Shown piece after piece: positions 10,054 to 20,810 of a stretch of 64,000 nt of DNA (the stretch's first letter is position 1; each line of letters starts with the position of its first letter). Where the stretch lies: positions 1,116,001 to 1,180,000 of the forward strand of contig VNWV01000001.1 of assembly GCA_009801085.1 (NCBI GenBank). The letters are read 5' to 3'. This DNA comes from Lasiodiplodia sp. COLG20. Its lineage: Eukaryota > Ascomycota > Dothideomycetes > Botryosphaeriales > Botryosphaeriaceae. The notes under the pieces were generated by a model that saw only the letters and a program-made list of their open reading frames with translations, was not told the origin of the DNA and made no database searches. A program made the position numbers and the translations under genes.

Positions 10054-10734
10054 TCATTTGAAGATACCCTTGCTGAGTCTCTTGCTGCTCTTGCCGATCT
10101 TCTTGAAGAAACCCTTGTCCTTCTTGCCGACGCCGGCGTTGAGGTTGCCACTGGCGATCTGCGCGTCGACCTTGGTCATGATGTCACTGCCGTCGGTCGA
10201 AGGACACCTTCCGTGAACCGACCCATGAAGAGAGCCGTGGAGAGAGCCGCGGAGGGAGCGAGACTCCTCTCCGTCGGTGGTGTCGCCGTCCGAGTTGCTG
10301 TACTTGCGTTCGGGGTTCTTGCCGAGGTAGGCATCGAGGCGGCTGTTGATGGCGCGGTTCTTCTCGCCCGTCTTCTCGACAACGCTCAGGCCCAGAGCGG
10401 GAATGCTGGAGGTGCTGTCGGTGCGAGCGAGCGAAGCGCGGCGGCTGTCGCGGCGGGCAGAGGTAAGGGTGGTGGTGGAGCCGTAATTGGCGGACGGCGA
10501 GCGCGAGAGGCCGCCCACAGACGGGCTGCGGTCGTTGCCAACCAGACGGAAGTCGGTGTTGGAGAGGTTCCAAGCGGCGCAGTAGGGGCAGAAGTCGCAC
10601 TTGGTCTCCCAGCCCTCAATGCCCAGCTTGTTCGGGCAGTTGCTGAGGTTGGTGGTGGGAGAGCAGGGGCGCAGCAGGTGGTACCAGCGGTGCCTGCAGG
10701 GCAGGTTGGAGACGTTAAGCTCGGCGACGCACAT
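10054..10734 (-). CDS. Conserved ascomycete protein with CxxC motif and basic C-terminus, function unknown
   Basis: A single-exon frame of 226 residues. The N-terminus is Cys/His-rich (MCVAELNVSNLPCRHRW, then LSNCPNKL, then CDFCPYC at about residues 46-52), a pattern that could bind zinc. The middle (about 65-180) is Ser/Arg-rich and likely disordered, with LSRSP and RRASLARTDS phosphorylation-like strings and a run of GSLHG/GSVHG repeats at about 165-178. The C-terminus KKIGKSSKRLSKGIFK is a short basic amphipathic tail that could contact membrane or nucleic acid. I recognise this architecture as a widespread but unnamed Pezizomycotina family. A TATA-like site lies about 63 bp upstream. Function is unknown. 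Confidence 0.75.
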   Translation of the reverse strand: MCVAELNVSNLPCRHRWYHLLRPCSPTTNLSNCPNKLGIEGWETKCDFCPYCAAWNLSNTDFRLVGNDRSPSVGGLSRSPSANYGSTTTLTSARRDSRRASLARTDSTSSIPALGLSVVEKTGEKNRAINSRLDAYLGKNPERKYSNSDGDTTDGEESRSLRGSLHGSLHGSVHGRCPSTDGSDIMTKVDAQIASGNLNAGVGKKDKGFFKKIGKSSKRLSKGIFK

Positions 10735-13700
10735 TGTGGGTGGGGTGGCGATGGGGGATCTGTGTGGAGAGGCGGAGGATCGATGGCGGGGAATAATATA
10801 TAGCTGGCTCCGGTTCGCCTCTTCGGATATCGAGGGACCGGTGCGGGATGGCGCGAGTTAGGAGGGAGGCGCAGCTCGGATCAGGCAACGGATGCGTGAG
10901 TGGCCGGAATAAGGCTGACGTCAAGGGTCCGCGGCGCGACGGGTGGTGTTTCGGTGTTTCGACAGATCAGCAGGAAGCTTGTTGTGCGTGGCTCGCGTAG
11001 CACAGAGATGCGCGGTGGTGCAGGTGTGAGGTGACGAGCAGCTGCGGAATGCTTCGCACGTGGGCAAGGGCAGGCGCGAGAATGTGAGCGGCCTGTGACC
11101 TGAGCGAGACGAGAGGCGAGGCTGGACGAGGAGGGTTGCAAACAGCCGGCTGTGATCTACGGAGTCCCAGGCCAAGGCAGCGGCGGCGGCGGTCGTCTTT
11201 ATTTATCCATGCTGCAGGCAGCGGGCGGATTAGGTGTGTAGGCCCGTGCGGAGGGAGGACCAGGGCTGCACAAGCACAAGCGGACGCCATTCTGAGCTTG
11301 GGTTGACTGCCATGTCCCAGCCCACTCTGTCGGATCCTTGACCGCTGCGCCTCCTCCCCTGCTCTCCGCCCGGCTGCACAACGTGCCCGCCTGCTCCGCT
11401 CGCGTTGGGCTCGCGATAGCCTTAACGAGATGAAACAGCTGCCCCATGCGAGATGAGCGCAGCCCGCCAGCCCGTCTCATCCTCCGCCGCCGCATTAATT
11501 CGTGAACGATCAGCACGCCAACGGCCACGCTGCCCGCCCGATGAACCACTCTACGCGCGTTCTGAAGCCGGATCAGCTTGCGCCATTGCCAAAGCTCACC
11601 GCATCCCGGCGCATCGCTGCTCAGCTCAGGGCTAAACGGCCTTTGATGTGCGATGCCGCATGCGGCCGCCTGTCTTGTTCGCAAAAAAAAAAAAATTCTT
11701 TGGCCCGCGGGCTCCACCGCGGCAGGGCGACTGTGGAACGGCGCGCGCAGCTCTGCGAGAAATCAAGGTCTCGCGTCGAATGAAACACGCACCGCGAGCT
11801 GGCCTCCAGCTGGCCAGCCCTGCTGCCTGACCTGCCGCCAGCGTCAGCCCTGTGCGAGCGTGCTGCACACCTCCGCCGTGCGCTTTTGATTGCCAGTGCT
11901 TTCGTGCGCAGCATCATCATCACCATCATCACATCGGCGCGACTAGCGGAGCGGAGCTAGCAAGGTGCGGCGCCTCGGGGATGCGCGGGAGGAGAAACGA
12001 CCGGGCTGCCACTCGCCGGGGATGCGCTGTCGGTGCCCGCGGCGCCCATCATTCAATGCTCACTACTCGTCAAGCTGGCGACATGGGGCGCGCGGTGCGA
12101 CAACAGCGCCGTCCCGCCGCTTCTTTCTGCTTCTGTGCGCCCTATCTGTTCTTTATTGACGTCTATGAATAGGGATACGATGCGCGCCCCGACAGCGAGG
12201 TTCTGGCCGGTCCTCATCGCAGTCATCAGTCGATCTGCCAACTCGGATCACCTCACCTGAGTCGCTCCGCAAAGTCATGGCCACCGGCGACGTAGCAACA
12301 CGGCAGCTGCAGCCTGCACTGCGCAACGCTGCGGTACCGCGGGCCTTTTCCCCCAGCACCCTCGGGCGCATCGCCTCGTGTCGCACAACGTAGGGCGGCC
12401 AAGGGTTCGCGGCACCGTCGGCTATGCCATGTGATGGCCGCCCGCCGCGTGGCTGCACAGTCGACGTCGTTGCCGGCCCGCGAGTCGCAGTCAACACCAA
12501 TAAGCCACCGCCGCAGCCGGTGTGTGAGCGCCACAGCTCGCCCACGCACGCACCCGCCAAGCCCATCCGCTCCGGGCCAAGCCTCAGCTCCTGCCCCTTG
12601 GCGTCAGATCTCCGCATGCCACCCTCCAGCCAGCGACCAGCGAGCCTATCACGCGGTGAGCCACAATCACGGCTACCCCCGTCGCAATCCTAGCCAGGCC
12701 CCTATTGTTCCACGGGGGCCGGTCAGGCTGGGAAAGGGGGAGAGCGCGCGCGGTTGGCCTGTTGTCCGCTGCTCCGCCGGTGACCTGGCTGTCGTTGGCG
12801 CAAAGTTCCGCCGTTGGGAACTTTTTTCTGCAGCCACAAAGCAAAGGTTCTGGACCGGCGTGGGGCTGTGGAACGGGTGTCCGAGCAAAACCGGTGTGTG
12901 AATCATCGAGCTGTGGATCGGGCGAAGAGCTGCAGGAGCATGTGGCATGCAAGAAACGAGGAAAAGCCCACCCTGTCGCCGCAAAAAGGGCTGCTAGCGG
13001 CCGCTGTGGGGAGAGCTTTTCCGGTCAACGGCGCTAAACAACGGTACGAAGCGCCGTCGTAGGGCTTCTCTTCCTTCTACGGCCCACTTCTCGCGTGCTC
13101 GACCGCCGCACCTCGCCGCGCCCGGTCTCTGCAAGAATTCTGCGGGAGGCCGACGATGGCCCGTCCCAAGCGAAAACCGGGGGAAGCGTGATCCATCTGC
13201 CTGACACGTAGGTAGTATGTACCTGCGCCTGCCAGCCGGTCAGACATCGTGACAAAGAGCAAGCACATTGCAGCAGCAGCAGCACCACTCACGAGAGCAA
13301 CAGCCAACGATCACCAGCCGCTGGTCTCGGCAAAAGAAAAAGAAAAAAAAATACCTGCGACGAGTTTCTAGGACACCGGGCGAGTCGTGTCGGCCTCCCG
13401 GTGCCGCCGCCGCCGGCGGCCCCCTCTATCTGATACGCACGCCCCGATGGTCGATCTCTTGTCCACTTCCCCCTCACACAAATTGCCCGCCAGCCTCCAG
13501 ATCAGCGCGGCGCTCACCTCACGCAATGCTCCCACTGCAGCGCCCTTGCGCAAGAACAGCTCTCTAGCCGCTAGCCATTCCCAATTAGACAAGACGACCG
13601 GCAGTGTGCAGACCACCTCCAACGTCATGCCCCGCGTCAACTATCTCCCATCACGTCACTGAGCGGCGGAATTATTGTTTCGCTGTGGGTGCATCGCCAA

Positions 13701-16700
13701 AACCCCTCCCCCACCTTCCCGCAATGTGCGGACTTCAGTCCACAATCGCCCCTCTCGCTGAGATTGCGACAAGCCGCTGAAGAAGTGCCACAACCGAGCT
13801 GCCCGCAAGCCGCAGATGCCGCGCCGGCTCCACGGAGATCTCCCACCTACACCCCAGAGACTAAAAAAACGCGCAAGCTGCTCTTCTTCCCCCGCCGCCG
13901 TCGCCGCCGAGCGCGGCCGTAGTCAGCGCCCATCTTTTGCAGTCAACTGTCTCGACCAGCAGCGTGCAGCAGCGTGCAGGCCCCACAATCGGCAGCAGCG
14001 TGTTGCAGGCACAACAGGAGCACCGTCGGCTTGACCCACCTGTAACCAAGCCGCCGCTGCCGCGTTATCGCCATGGCATTTTCTTGACTTCGGCCCCAAG
14101 GTCTTGTCGCTGGGCATGCATCTAAGACTGTGGCTGACAGGTTGGCGATATCCAACAGTAAACGAAGCGCTCCAATGGTGGCAGAGCGATCCCTAATTTG
14201 CTGCCCGCAATGCAAGGTCTACAAAAGTAGGGATGCGGCTGCACGGAACCCCGCACACCCATGCTTAGCATACTACATGAAAGAGTAAGAGTTCATGCGG
14301 CTGCTTCATGGGCTATCTACTGGCATGCACTCGAAAAAGTAAAGGTCAACTTTGATTTTGATCATATGATCACCCCGAGCGCGAATGGTTTCCGCCGATG
14401 GCTGCTCGATGCTGCTCGATGCTGCTCTCTTTACGCGTGTTGCCGGCCTGCTTGCCGCGGGCTCGGCTCATTCGTCCGCGCCTCTCGAATCGAATCGGCA
14501 GGGCGATTCGAGCACTATGCACACATATCGACGCGCAGTGAAAGGATCGAGCAGCATGTTTCGTCGTTCTTGGTAATGCGAGGCCTCCAACGTTAGCTTC
14601 GACTATCCATGGGGTCTCAGCCAACGGGATGCACGTTCCGCCCCCACAGCAGCAAAGACTCATGCATTCCAGCCAACTGCTGCTACAAAGTCGCAAAACA
14701 ACCCGCACCAATCCCAATAATTCTGTCCGACGTAGCCGCGAACAGAGACAACCACCCCGCTGGTACTCGTTCTCGACTCCGGTCGCGCGACGATCGCTCC
14801 AGCCCACCCCTCCAGTCTTCACAACCCGCGGCACAATGGCTTGCCTGATTGACACATGTCCACTCTCGCTTTCAAGCCCGCGCGCTGTTGTTTTTACCTC
14901 ACGGCCCACCTTGGCCCCATCTCACTGAGCACAGCTGCACCATCATCACAAACCACGGATTTTGGTCGGTCATTGTCACGAACACATCACAGCGGCCACG
15001 ATAACTTCCCTGGCGGCTTGGCTCATGCGCCAAAGTGGTGGCAACAGTGTCGCGTGAGATACATCCAACACTTCCATACTAAAATTGTCCCCCCGCAGGG
15101 AGGCAGGCACCCGCCCTCAGCCCCCCGCTCCATTACGGCTAGCGCGTGTCGTTATTAGCGGCGAGTAATGGCGGGGTGCGGGTTGCGGGTGGGAGACCGG
15201 TAAGATGGTACCGGCCACCGGCTCGCGTGAGAAGGGGAACCGCGATAATGGAACATACGAGCCGCGAGACGATCGCGTGATTCAGCTTTTCGTCTTGGCG
15301 GATAGGAACTGGAGTGAGCACAGTAGCAGGTAGGTGGCTCTGTCCTCCTGGAAGATCACTTCCACGGCACTCGACACCCCCTGGCTACCCAGCTATAGTC
15401 AGCGCCCAGCCGCTCGCTCGCTTGGCTTCTCAACTTCACTGCTTGGGTAGATTCCACCTTCTCTTTCTTTCAAACACAAACTGACTCGGCAATTGTTGAC
15501 CGCTTCCTTTACTTCTGCAAACCTACTCGCTCACCGTCTTCATTCCCAGAAACCCGAGTAATTCCGAGCGCGTGCCGACATGCAACACCCTATAGCAGGG
15601 GATGGTCTCCCCATCGGCCGGGGCAAATAGAGCGGAGCGGAACCCCGGAAACATCCCACTCCCGTAGGAGAGACAGGCCAAGGGCGTGGCGCAGCGACCT
15701 GTAACTACACTCATTCCAAGGACGAAAGGCAATCACGGTACTTTCCGAAGTGCAAGTGCGTATACGCGTCTCTGCCGCCCAGATCCGACAGCTCATCGTC
15801 TTGCGAATCTCCACAGGCGTATGAAGGTCATTTCCAAAGATCTTGCTTGGGTCCGGGGGCAACGACGGTCACAACAGTGAATGTGGTTCGTGATGATGAG
15901 GCTCTCGGGATGTGGCGTAGCGCCACCGCAATTGGCTTACCCAGCGCAAGGTATAGGGTGCCTTTCTCGCATGTGATAGTCTTCGGAATCGTGCGAGGCC
16001 TTACTCATTCGACGAGATGCCTAACGCACATACACATTCATTCCCACTGGCAGCGGTTTGTCCTAGGGCGATAGGGTTCTCTTGGGCATCTGCCTACCAA
16101 TCATAAGAGATCTGCGCTACCCGTCCCTTAGTATCGCCGTCATCTTTTTCACATTGCTCTTCACTGCCCTCACGAGCTTATTCCTCAAATTTCGTCCGAG
16201 CGGTACGAGTCAGAGAGCCACGCCTTTCGCTTACGTTGCAAAGAAAAGGACCCACGGACGGCGCACGCGAAAGCCCAAGGAGCTATGACGTTGTGGCCCA
16301 AATGAAAGAAAAAAAAAAGTTGAAAACAGATTGCCGAATGAGGCAGTGCATAGGTAGGGCGATGGCGATATCCTCGGGTGCAGCCGTCCGCGGACTCCGG
16401 CGCCCAGCTCCGACCACCTCAGAACACCGAGGTCACCGCCACCGCAGCCACGGGTATGGATGTCCGCCATACTAACAGGCAGGTGCGTCCTATGTGTGGC
16501 AGTGACGGTGAAGGATAGGGCTGCGCTAACGGTCAATTTCACCGGCGACCCCGCGGCGAACCGCGCGTCAATGCGGTCGGTGAGCATAGTGCACTCTCTA
16601 GTGTTTTGCGGGAGCTAAGGGCTTGACGGGCATGAAACTTTTTCCCTTCTCATGTTCATCGTTCCTTCGTCTTTGACGATCTCATACGTCATTTCCATGG

Positions 16701-17741
16701 TTTTCCGAATGAAGCGATCCTGAGGAGCAGTGCACGGTCGATGGGTTTGCCGGAAGGGAAATTAAACTTCGCGCCCATGTGGGTGCAATGACGGATGCCG
16801 AGCCCAAGGCTGTGCGCAACGGCCTTGAGCTTAGCCCTGTCTTTGTTTTTCCTGCTAGTTCTTTCTCCGCAGTGGCTGTGAGGGAAAAAAAAGTATGTGG
16901 GGAGCGGGTACTCTGGATCCTTTGGTTTGAAGGCACCTGTATCTCTACAACAAAGAACTCCGTTTTTACGTATCATCCTTTGAAAATGGCGAAACTCTTT
17001 CATCTCCCAGCAGCCTATTGACCTTCGGTGGTTCTATTTCATGATCATCTGTGATGCCATTCGTCATTCTAGAGTTATGCTGCAAAGGCACTTGTCTTGC
17101 GAAGCTTCTACTATGGTAGATCGACGAAGATACAAGGTGGGTAGGAAGCACTGCTGAACCAAGCCAGACTTGCGATTTCTGAACCCAATGGGTAGTGGTA
17201 CTTAGTTCTGTGCCAAGGAGAAAGCGCTGTACATACAAGGGTTTAAGGGCTCTATATGGGGCTTGTGCCATCCTTGTGACCATGCTATAAGGAAGTGCAG
17301 ATGAGCGCTGAGGCCCACAGTTCTTTTGTGATGGCGGAGACATCTCCAGTTTTGGAAAACTTAGCGTTGATCCCTTTTGCAACAGTTGCTGATTCTTTCC
17401 TCAGACCTGTGTAGCACCGTATCAACAATCTTCAGTTCAATTGCTTGCAAGCTTTCTCTGTTCAACTCCGAAAAGCGATGCCATAATAATCCTCACGTGC
17501 ATTATATTTTCAACGCCCTCATCGATTGCCCGGATCAGCAGTTTCATATCCATAGCTGAATGTTCCACATGTCTAGCTAAAGAGCCAGTCATCGAAATAC
17601 AACCTTGCTTTCTATCATTCACTCAACTCGCTAGTTCTTTTTCGAATTCATTTATCCTCGATTTTTCATGCCTTTCCTCTATAGACCAAAATCATAAGAA
17701 GACAGTAAATCGTTTTTTGTACTATCATTTCCTCGTAGCAT
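10735..17741. other. Gene-poor, mostly GC-rich region of 7 kb
   Basis: Many short frames on both strands overlap one another and have Arg/Ala/Pro-rich composition typical of GC-rich non-coding DNA; none shows a domain or plausible splicing partner. It contains homopolymer A runs at about 11683-11695 and 16308-16318 and short CAGCAG or GATGCTGCTC reiterations near 13269 and 14406. The last kilobase before 17741 is more AT-rich and is presumably 3' flank of HOM6. Confidence 0.45.
10797..10802 (-). promoter_or_regulatory. TATA-like box upstream of the 10734 start
   Basis: On the minus strand the context reads GCTATATATTATT, about 63 bp before the ATG at 10734, a plausible core promoter position. 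The palindromic TATATA itself has no orientation. Confidence 0.45.
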
Positions 17742-18991
17742 CTAGTGCAGCAGACGGAGAACCTTGATCAGGTCACCGGAGACACCCATGGCAGTGACAT
17801 CACCGCCGGCACCGGCACCCTGGACGATCAGGGGGTTGCTGCCGTAGCGCTTGGTGTAGAAGTTGATGATGTTATCGCTGCCCTTCAAAGCGGCGATGGG
17901 GTGCGAGAGGTCAAACCTGCGTTTTCGTTAATAAACACGCTTTTTTTTTTTTTTTTGACACGAGTAGCGGGGGGTTGCTCACTTTTCAAGGCCGACCTTG
18001 ACGCTCTTGGAAGCAACGTCGATGCTGCCAACGAACCTAACAACCTTGCCCTCCTTGGCAGCCTCCTCCTTCAGCTTGTCCATCTCGCCGTCGAAGGCGG
18101 GGAGCTTCTCCAAGAACTCGTCACCGCTGGAGCAGCTCTCGAGCTCCTTGGGGATCAGGCTCTGGACGGGGAAGCTGGTGGGGCTCTCGACGGGCAGGCC
18201 GGCCAGACGGGCGAGAATGGTAAGCTTGCGGGCGACGTCGAGGCCGTTGAGGTCGTCGCGCGGGTCAGGCTCGGTGTAGCCGAGCTCCTTGGCCTTGCGC
18301 ACCTCGGCGGAGAACTGGCCGCCAGCGGCGCCGCCGGCGGGCTGGAAGCTGTTGAAGAGGAAGGACATGGTGCCGGAGAAGACACCCTCAATCTTGGTCA
18401 CCTCGTCGCCCGTCTCGACCAGCTCCTTGAGGGTGCTGATGACTGGCAGGCCCGCGCCCACGCTGCTCTCGTGGAAGACGAAGCCGCCCGAGCCCGTGCC
18501 ATTGCCGGCGGCACCGTAGATGGACTGCCACAGCTCGTACGTCGAGGAGAAGGCCTTCTTGTTGGGCGTGACGATGCTGATGCCCTTCTTCAGGAAGAGC
18601 GGGTATGCGTCCGCAAGGTCCTGGTTCGAGGTGTTGTCGACGAGGACGACCTTGCTGGGAGCGGCGCTCAGGTAGTCGGCGAGCTTGGCCGGGGGCAGGG
18701 CGGGAGTGCTGGAGGCGGCGAGGTCATTCTCCCAGGTGGAGAGGTTGAGAGAGCGGTAGTCGGTGCTGTGGAGGACCTTGCTACTGCGGGAGAGGAGGAT
18801 GACGGAGAGGTAGGTCGGCGCGGTCGACGACTGAGAGAAGCGCGAGGCAATGGCGTGCAGCTGGTTCAGGAAGCACTTTCCAACACCACCGACGCCTGGA
18901 GAGGATGTGTCAGCCCGGGATCGAGGATCGTGGTGGGGCAGAGTGCGCGCATACCGACAACGGCGACGAAGACCTGACGGGGAGGAGACAT
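17742..18991 (-). CDS. hom6: Homoserine dehydrogenase
   Basis: Reduces aspartate semialdehyde to homoserine with NAD(P)H in the threonine, methionine and isoleucine pathway (cytosol). Exons are 18955-18991, 17983-18895 and 17742-17916, giving 374 residues. The first exon encodes only MSPPRQVFVAVVG; its intron (GTATGC...CCAG) falls inside the nucleotide-binding loop, which reads AVVGVGGVGK when spliced. Later motifs are SIVTPNKKAFSS, VGAGLPVISTLKEL, EGVFSGTMSFLFNSF and the GYTEPDPRDDLNGLDVARK signature, ending in GSNPLIVQGAGAGGDVTAMGV. The second intron (17917-17982) carries a 16-nt T tract at 17941-17956 on the plus strand (A on the transcript). Length matches yeast Hom6 (about 359). It is divergent from the gene at 19231. 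Confidence 0.96.
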
Positions 18992-19230
18992 TGTGGCAGC
19001 AATTGGTGATTTGGAAGATGCAATGGAAAGAGACGATGCGGGAGAGGCTGCTTGAGCAGGATTTAAGGAGTTCTTGCTTATGTCGTCAAGTGGAGCAGTT
19101 GTTGCGCTGCCGTGTCATAGAAATTGAGCCCCTCCGACGGCCGAGCTCGGCCATCCGCCCCGCCGCCAACCCTATGTAGGTCAGCCTTGCGCATCATCCC
19201 GCAATCCACCTACCCACCTCCCCGCCCACC
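18992..19230. promoter_or_regulatory. Bidirectional promoter, hom6 / CCDC174-like gene
   Basis: Only 239 bp separate the two start codons, so the genes must share upstream DNA. I see no canonical TGACTCA (Gcn4/CpcA) site in it. Confidence 0.55.
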
Positions 19231-20274
19231 ATGTCATCGAACAAAGATGCCTCGCTCTACGGCATCCCGCGCCCCAAGAAGTCTGCCGACAAGGAGCTGA
19301 CCTCGTCCACCAACCTCGCCTTCGCCTCGCAGCTCTCGTCGCTCATCTCCGCCGGTTCCTCGTCATCCAAGCCCAGCTCCGCCGGCCGCCCGCGTCCCAA
19401 GAACAAGGACGACATCTTCAGCGTGCACAACAAGAACTCACGCAAGCGCGCGCTCAAAGATCTCGACGACACCGACTTCACACAGCGCCACAGCACCTCC
19501 AGCGGAACGCTCGACGAGGCAACATGGAAGCGCTCAAAGCGGAAAATGGAGGAGAAGGCACGTCTGTATGCAGCCATGAAGCGCGGCGACGTCGAGGACA
19601 TGGACGAGCGCTACGCTGTAGATTTCGACCGCAAGTGGGCTGAAAAGCAGGACAAAGGAGAATCGGATACGTCGTCGGACGAGGACGCGGACAGCGAGCC
19701 GGAGGAGCTTGTCGAGTATGTCGATGAGTTTGGCAGGACGAGGAAGGGCACGAGGGCGGACGCTGCACGGGAAGAGCGGCGCAAGAAGTCGATGCTTGAT
19801 GAGCCGGACCGCTTCACTGCGAGGCCGGCGATGCCGTCGAACATTATCTATGGCGACACTATTCAGAGTGCTGCCTTCAACCCCGATGAGACGGTCGCAG
19901 AGAAGATGGCAGAGCTTGCTGCGAAGAGAGAGGACACTCCGCCGAAGGATACCCACTTCGATGGCAAGGCAGAGATCAGGAACAAGGGCACAGGCTTCTT
20001 CCACTTCTCGCAGGATGAGGAGGAGCGCAAGAAGCAGATGGAGGAACTCGAGAGAGAACGGCAAGAAACCGAACGCAGGCGAGACGAACGGGAGAGAAAG
20101 AAGGAGGACAGGAAGAAGGAGGTTGAGGAACGGAGAAAAGCACTCAAGGAAAAGCGGTCGAAAGCTCAGGCGGATAAGTTCCTCGATGGTCTTATGGGTG
20201 AGCTAGGAGACAAGGCTGGTGAAGATACAGCTGACTCGAAAGACGAGGGAAAAGAGGAAGCCAAAACGGAATGA
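19231..20274 (+). CDS. CCDC174-like coiled-coil nuclear protein
   Basis: A single-exon frame of 347 residues with a strong start context (CCACCATGTC). It starts with LYGIPRPKK, and Lys/Arg-rich nuclear-type strings follow. A block KARLYAAMKRGDVE near residue 108 and the string EYVDEFGRTRKGTR near 161-174 are characteristic of the CCDC174 family. After that comes GTGFFHFSQDEEERKKQMEEL near 255-275, then a highly charged coiled coil with many E/R/K to about residue 320. In animals CCDC174 associates with the exon junction complex and spliceosome; a similar RNA-processing role here is inferred. The acidic patch DTSSDEDADSEPEE precedes the conserved block. Confidence 0.8.
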   Translation: MSSNKDASLYGIPRPKKSADKELTSSTNLAFASQLSSLISAGSSSSKPSSAGRPRPKNKDDIFSVHNKNSRKRALKDLDDTDFTQRHSTSSGTLDEATWKRSKRKMEEKARLYAAMKRGDVEDMDERYAVDFDRKWAEKQDKGESDTSSDEDADSEPEELVEYVDEFGRTRKGTRADAAREERRKKSMLDEPDRFTARPAMPSNIIYGDTIQSAAFNPDETVAEKMAELAAKREDTPPKDTHFDGKAEIRNKGTGFFHFSQDEEERKKQMEELERERQETERRRDERERKKEDRKKEVEERRKALKEKRSKAQADKFLDGLMGELGDKAGEDTADSKDEGKEEAKTE

Positions 20275-20810
20275 GTGGAACATGAAGGTACGGCGGAATA
20301 CCGATAACCAGCTTTGGCGCCATCTCGGAGAGGCGTAAAGCACTAAGTCGATTGAAGCCCATCTGTGCCACTGGAGGCTCTATCCATGCAGGATATCCCT
20401 TGTACATGCGCGGATCATGCTTCGGAAAGACGTAAGTCTGATGCAGAAGAAGTGACTGTCTTGTAGATCGGGGATAATCATGAACTGGGTGGAAAGGGTT
20501 GGGGCTTTGGTATGATGCATTCAATACCAACTAAACGAAACCCATTGAACCAGAGTGATTGCCGCAATATTGAAATCAAGCCTAATCCAGCAGCAGCCTT
20601 AAGTGGCCTTTTGGTTTGTGATCAATAGACTAAATGAAGCACGAATAGTCGGGAAGTTCGAACTTTACAGTGCTCTTATGCACGATATTGTGTTGAAGGT
20701 GACGGCTACTCCAGGTTATGAAAACATACATCCTCTTCCTTCGAAGCACCAACCACGGCCCGTCGTCTCACACATTGCCCATGGGTATCTACTGCTCCAA
20801 TAAGTGGAGT
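20275..20810. other. Convergent intergenic region
   Basis: 536 bp between the stop codons of the CCDC174-like gene and the GH71 gene. No additional feature is visible. Confidence 0.5.

Noticed and set aside
11199..11717. 172-codon minus-strand frame in the gene desert
   Set aside because: Low-complexity, overlaps other frames of similar length, contains a poly-Phe run from the A tract at 11683-11695, and has no motif.
14370..14909. 179-codon minus-strand frame
   Set aside because: Overlapped by equally long plus-strand frames and without any recognisable feature.
17745..18977. 410-codon plus-strand frame opposite homoserine dehydrogenase
   Set aside because: It is the antisense of a well-conserved enzyme and crosses its introns; Leu/Ala/Gly-rich composition is a mirror of the hom6 codons.
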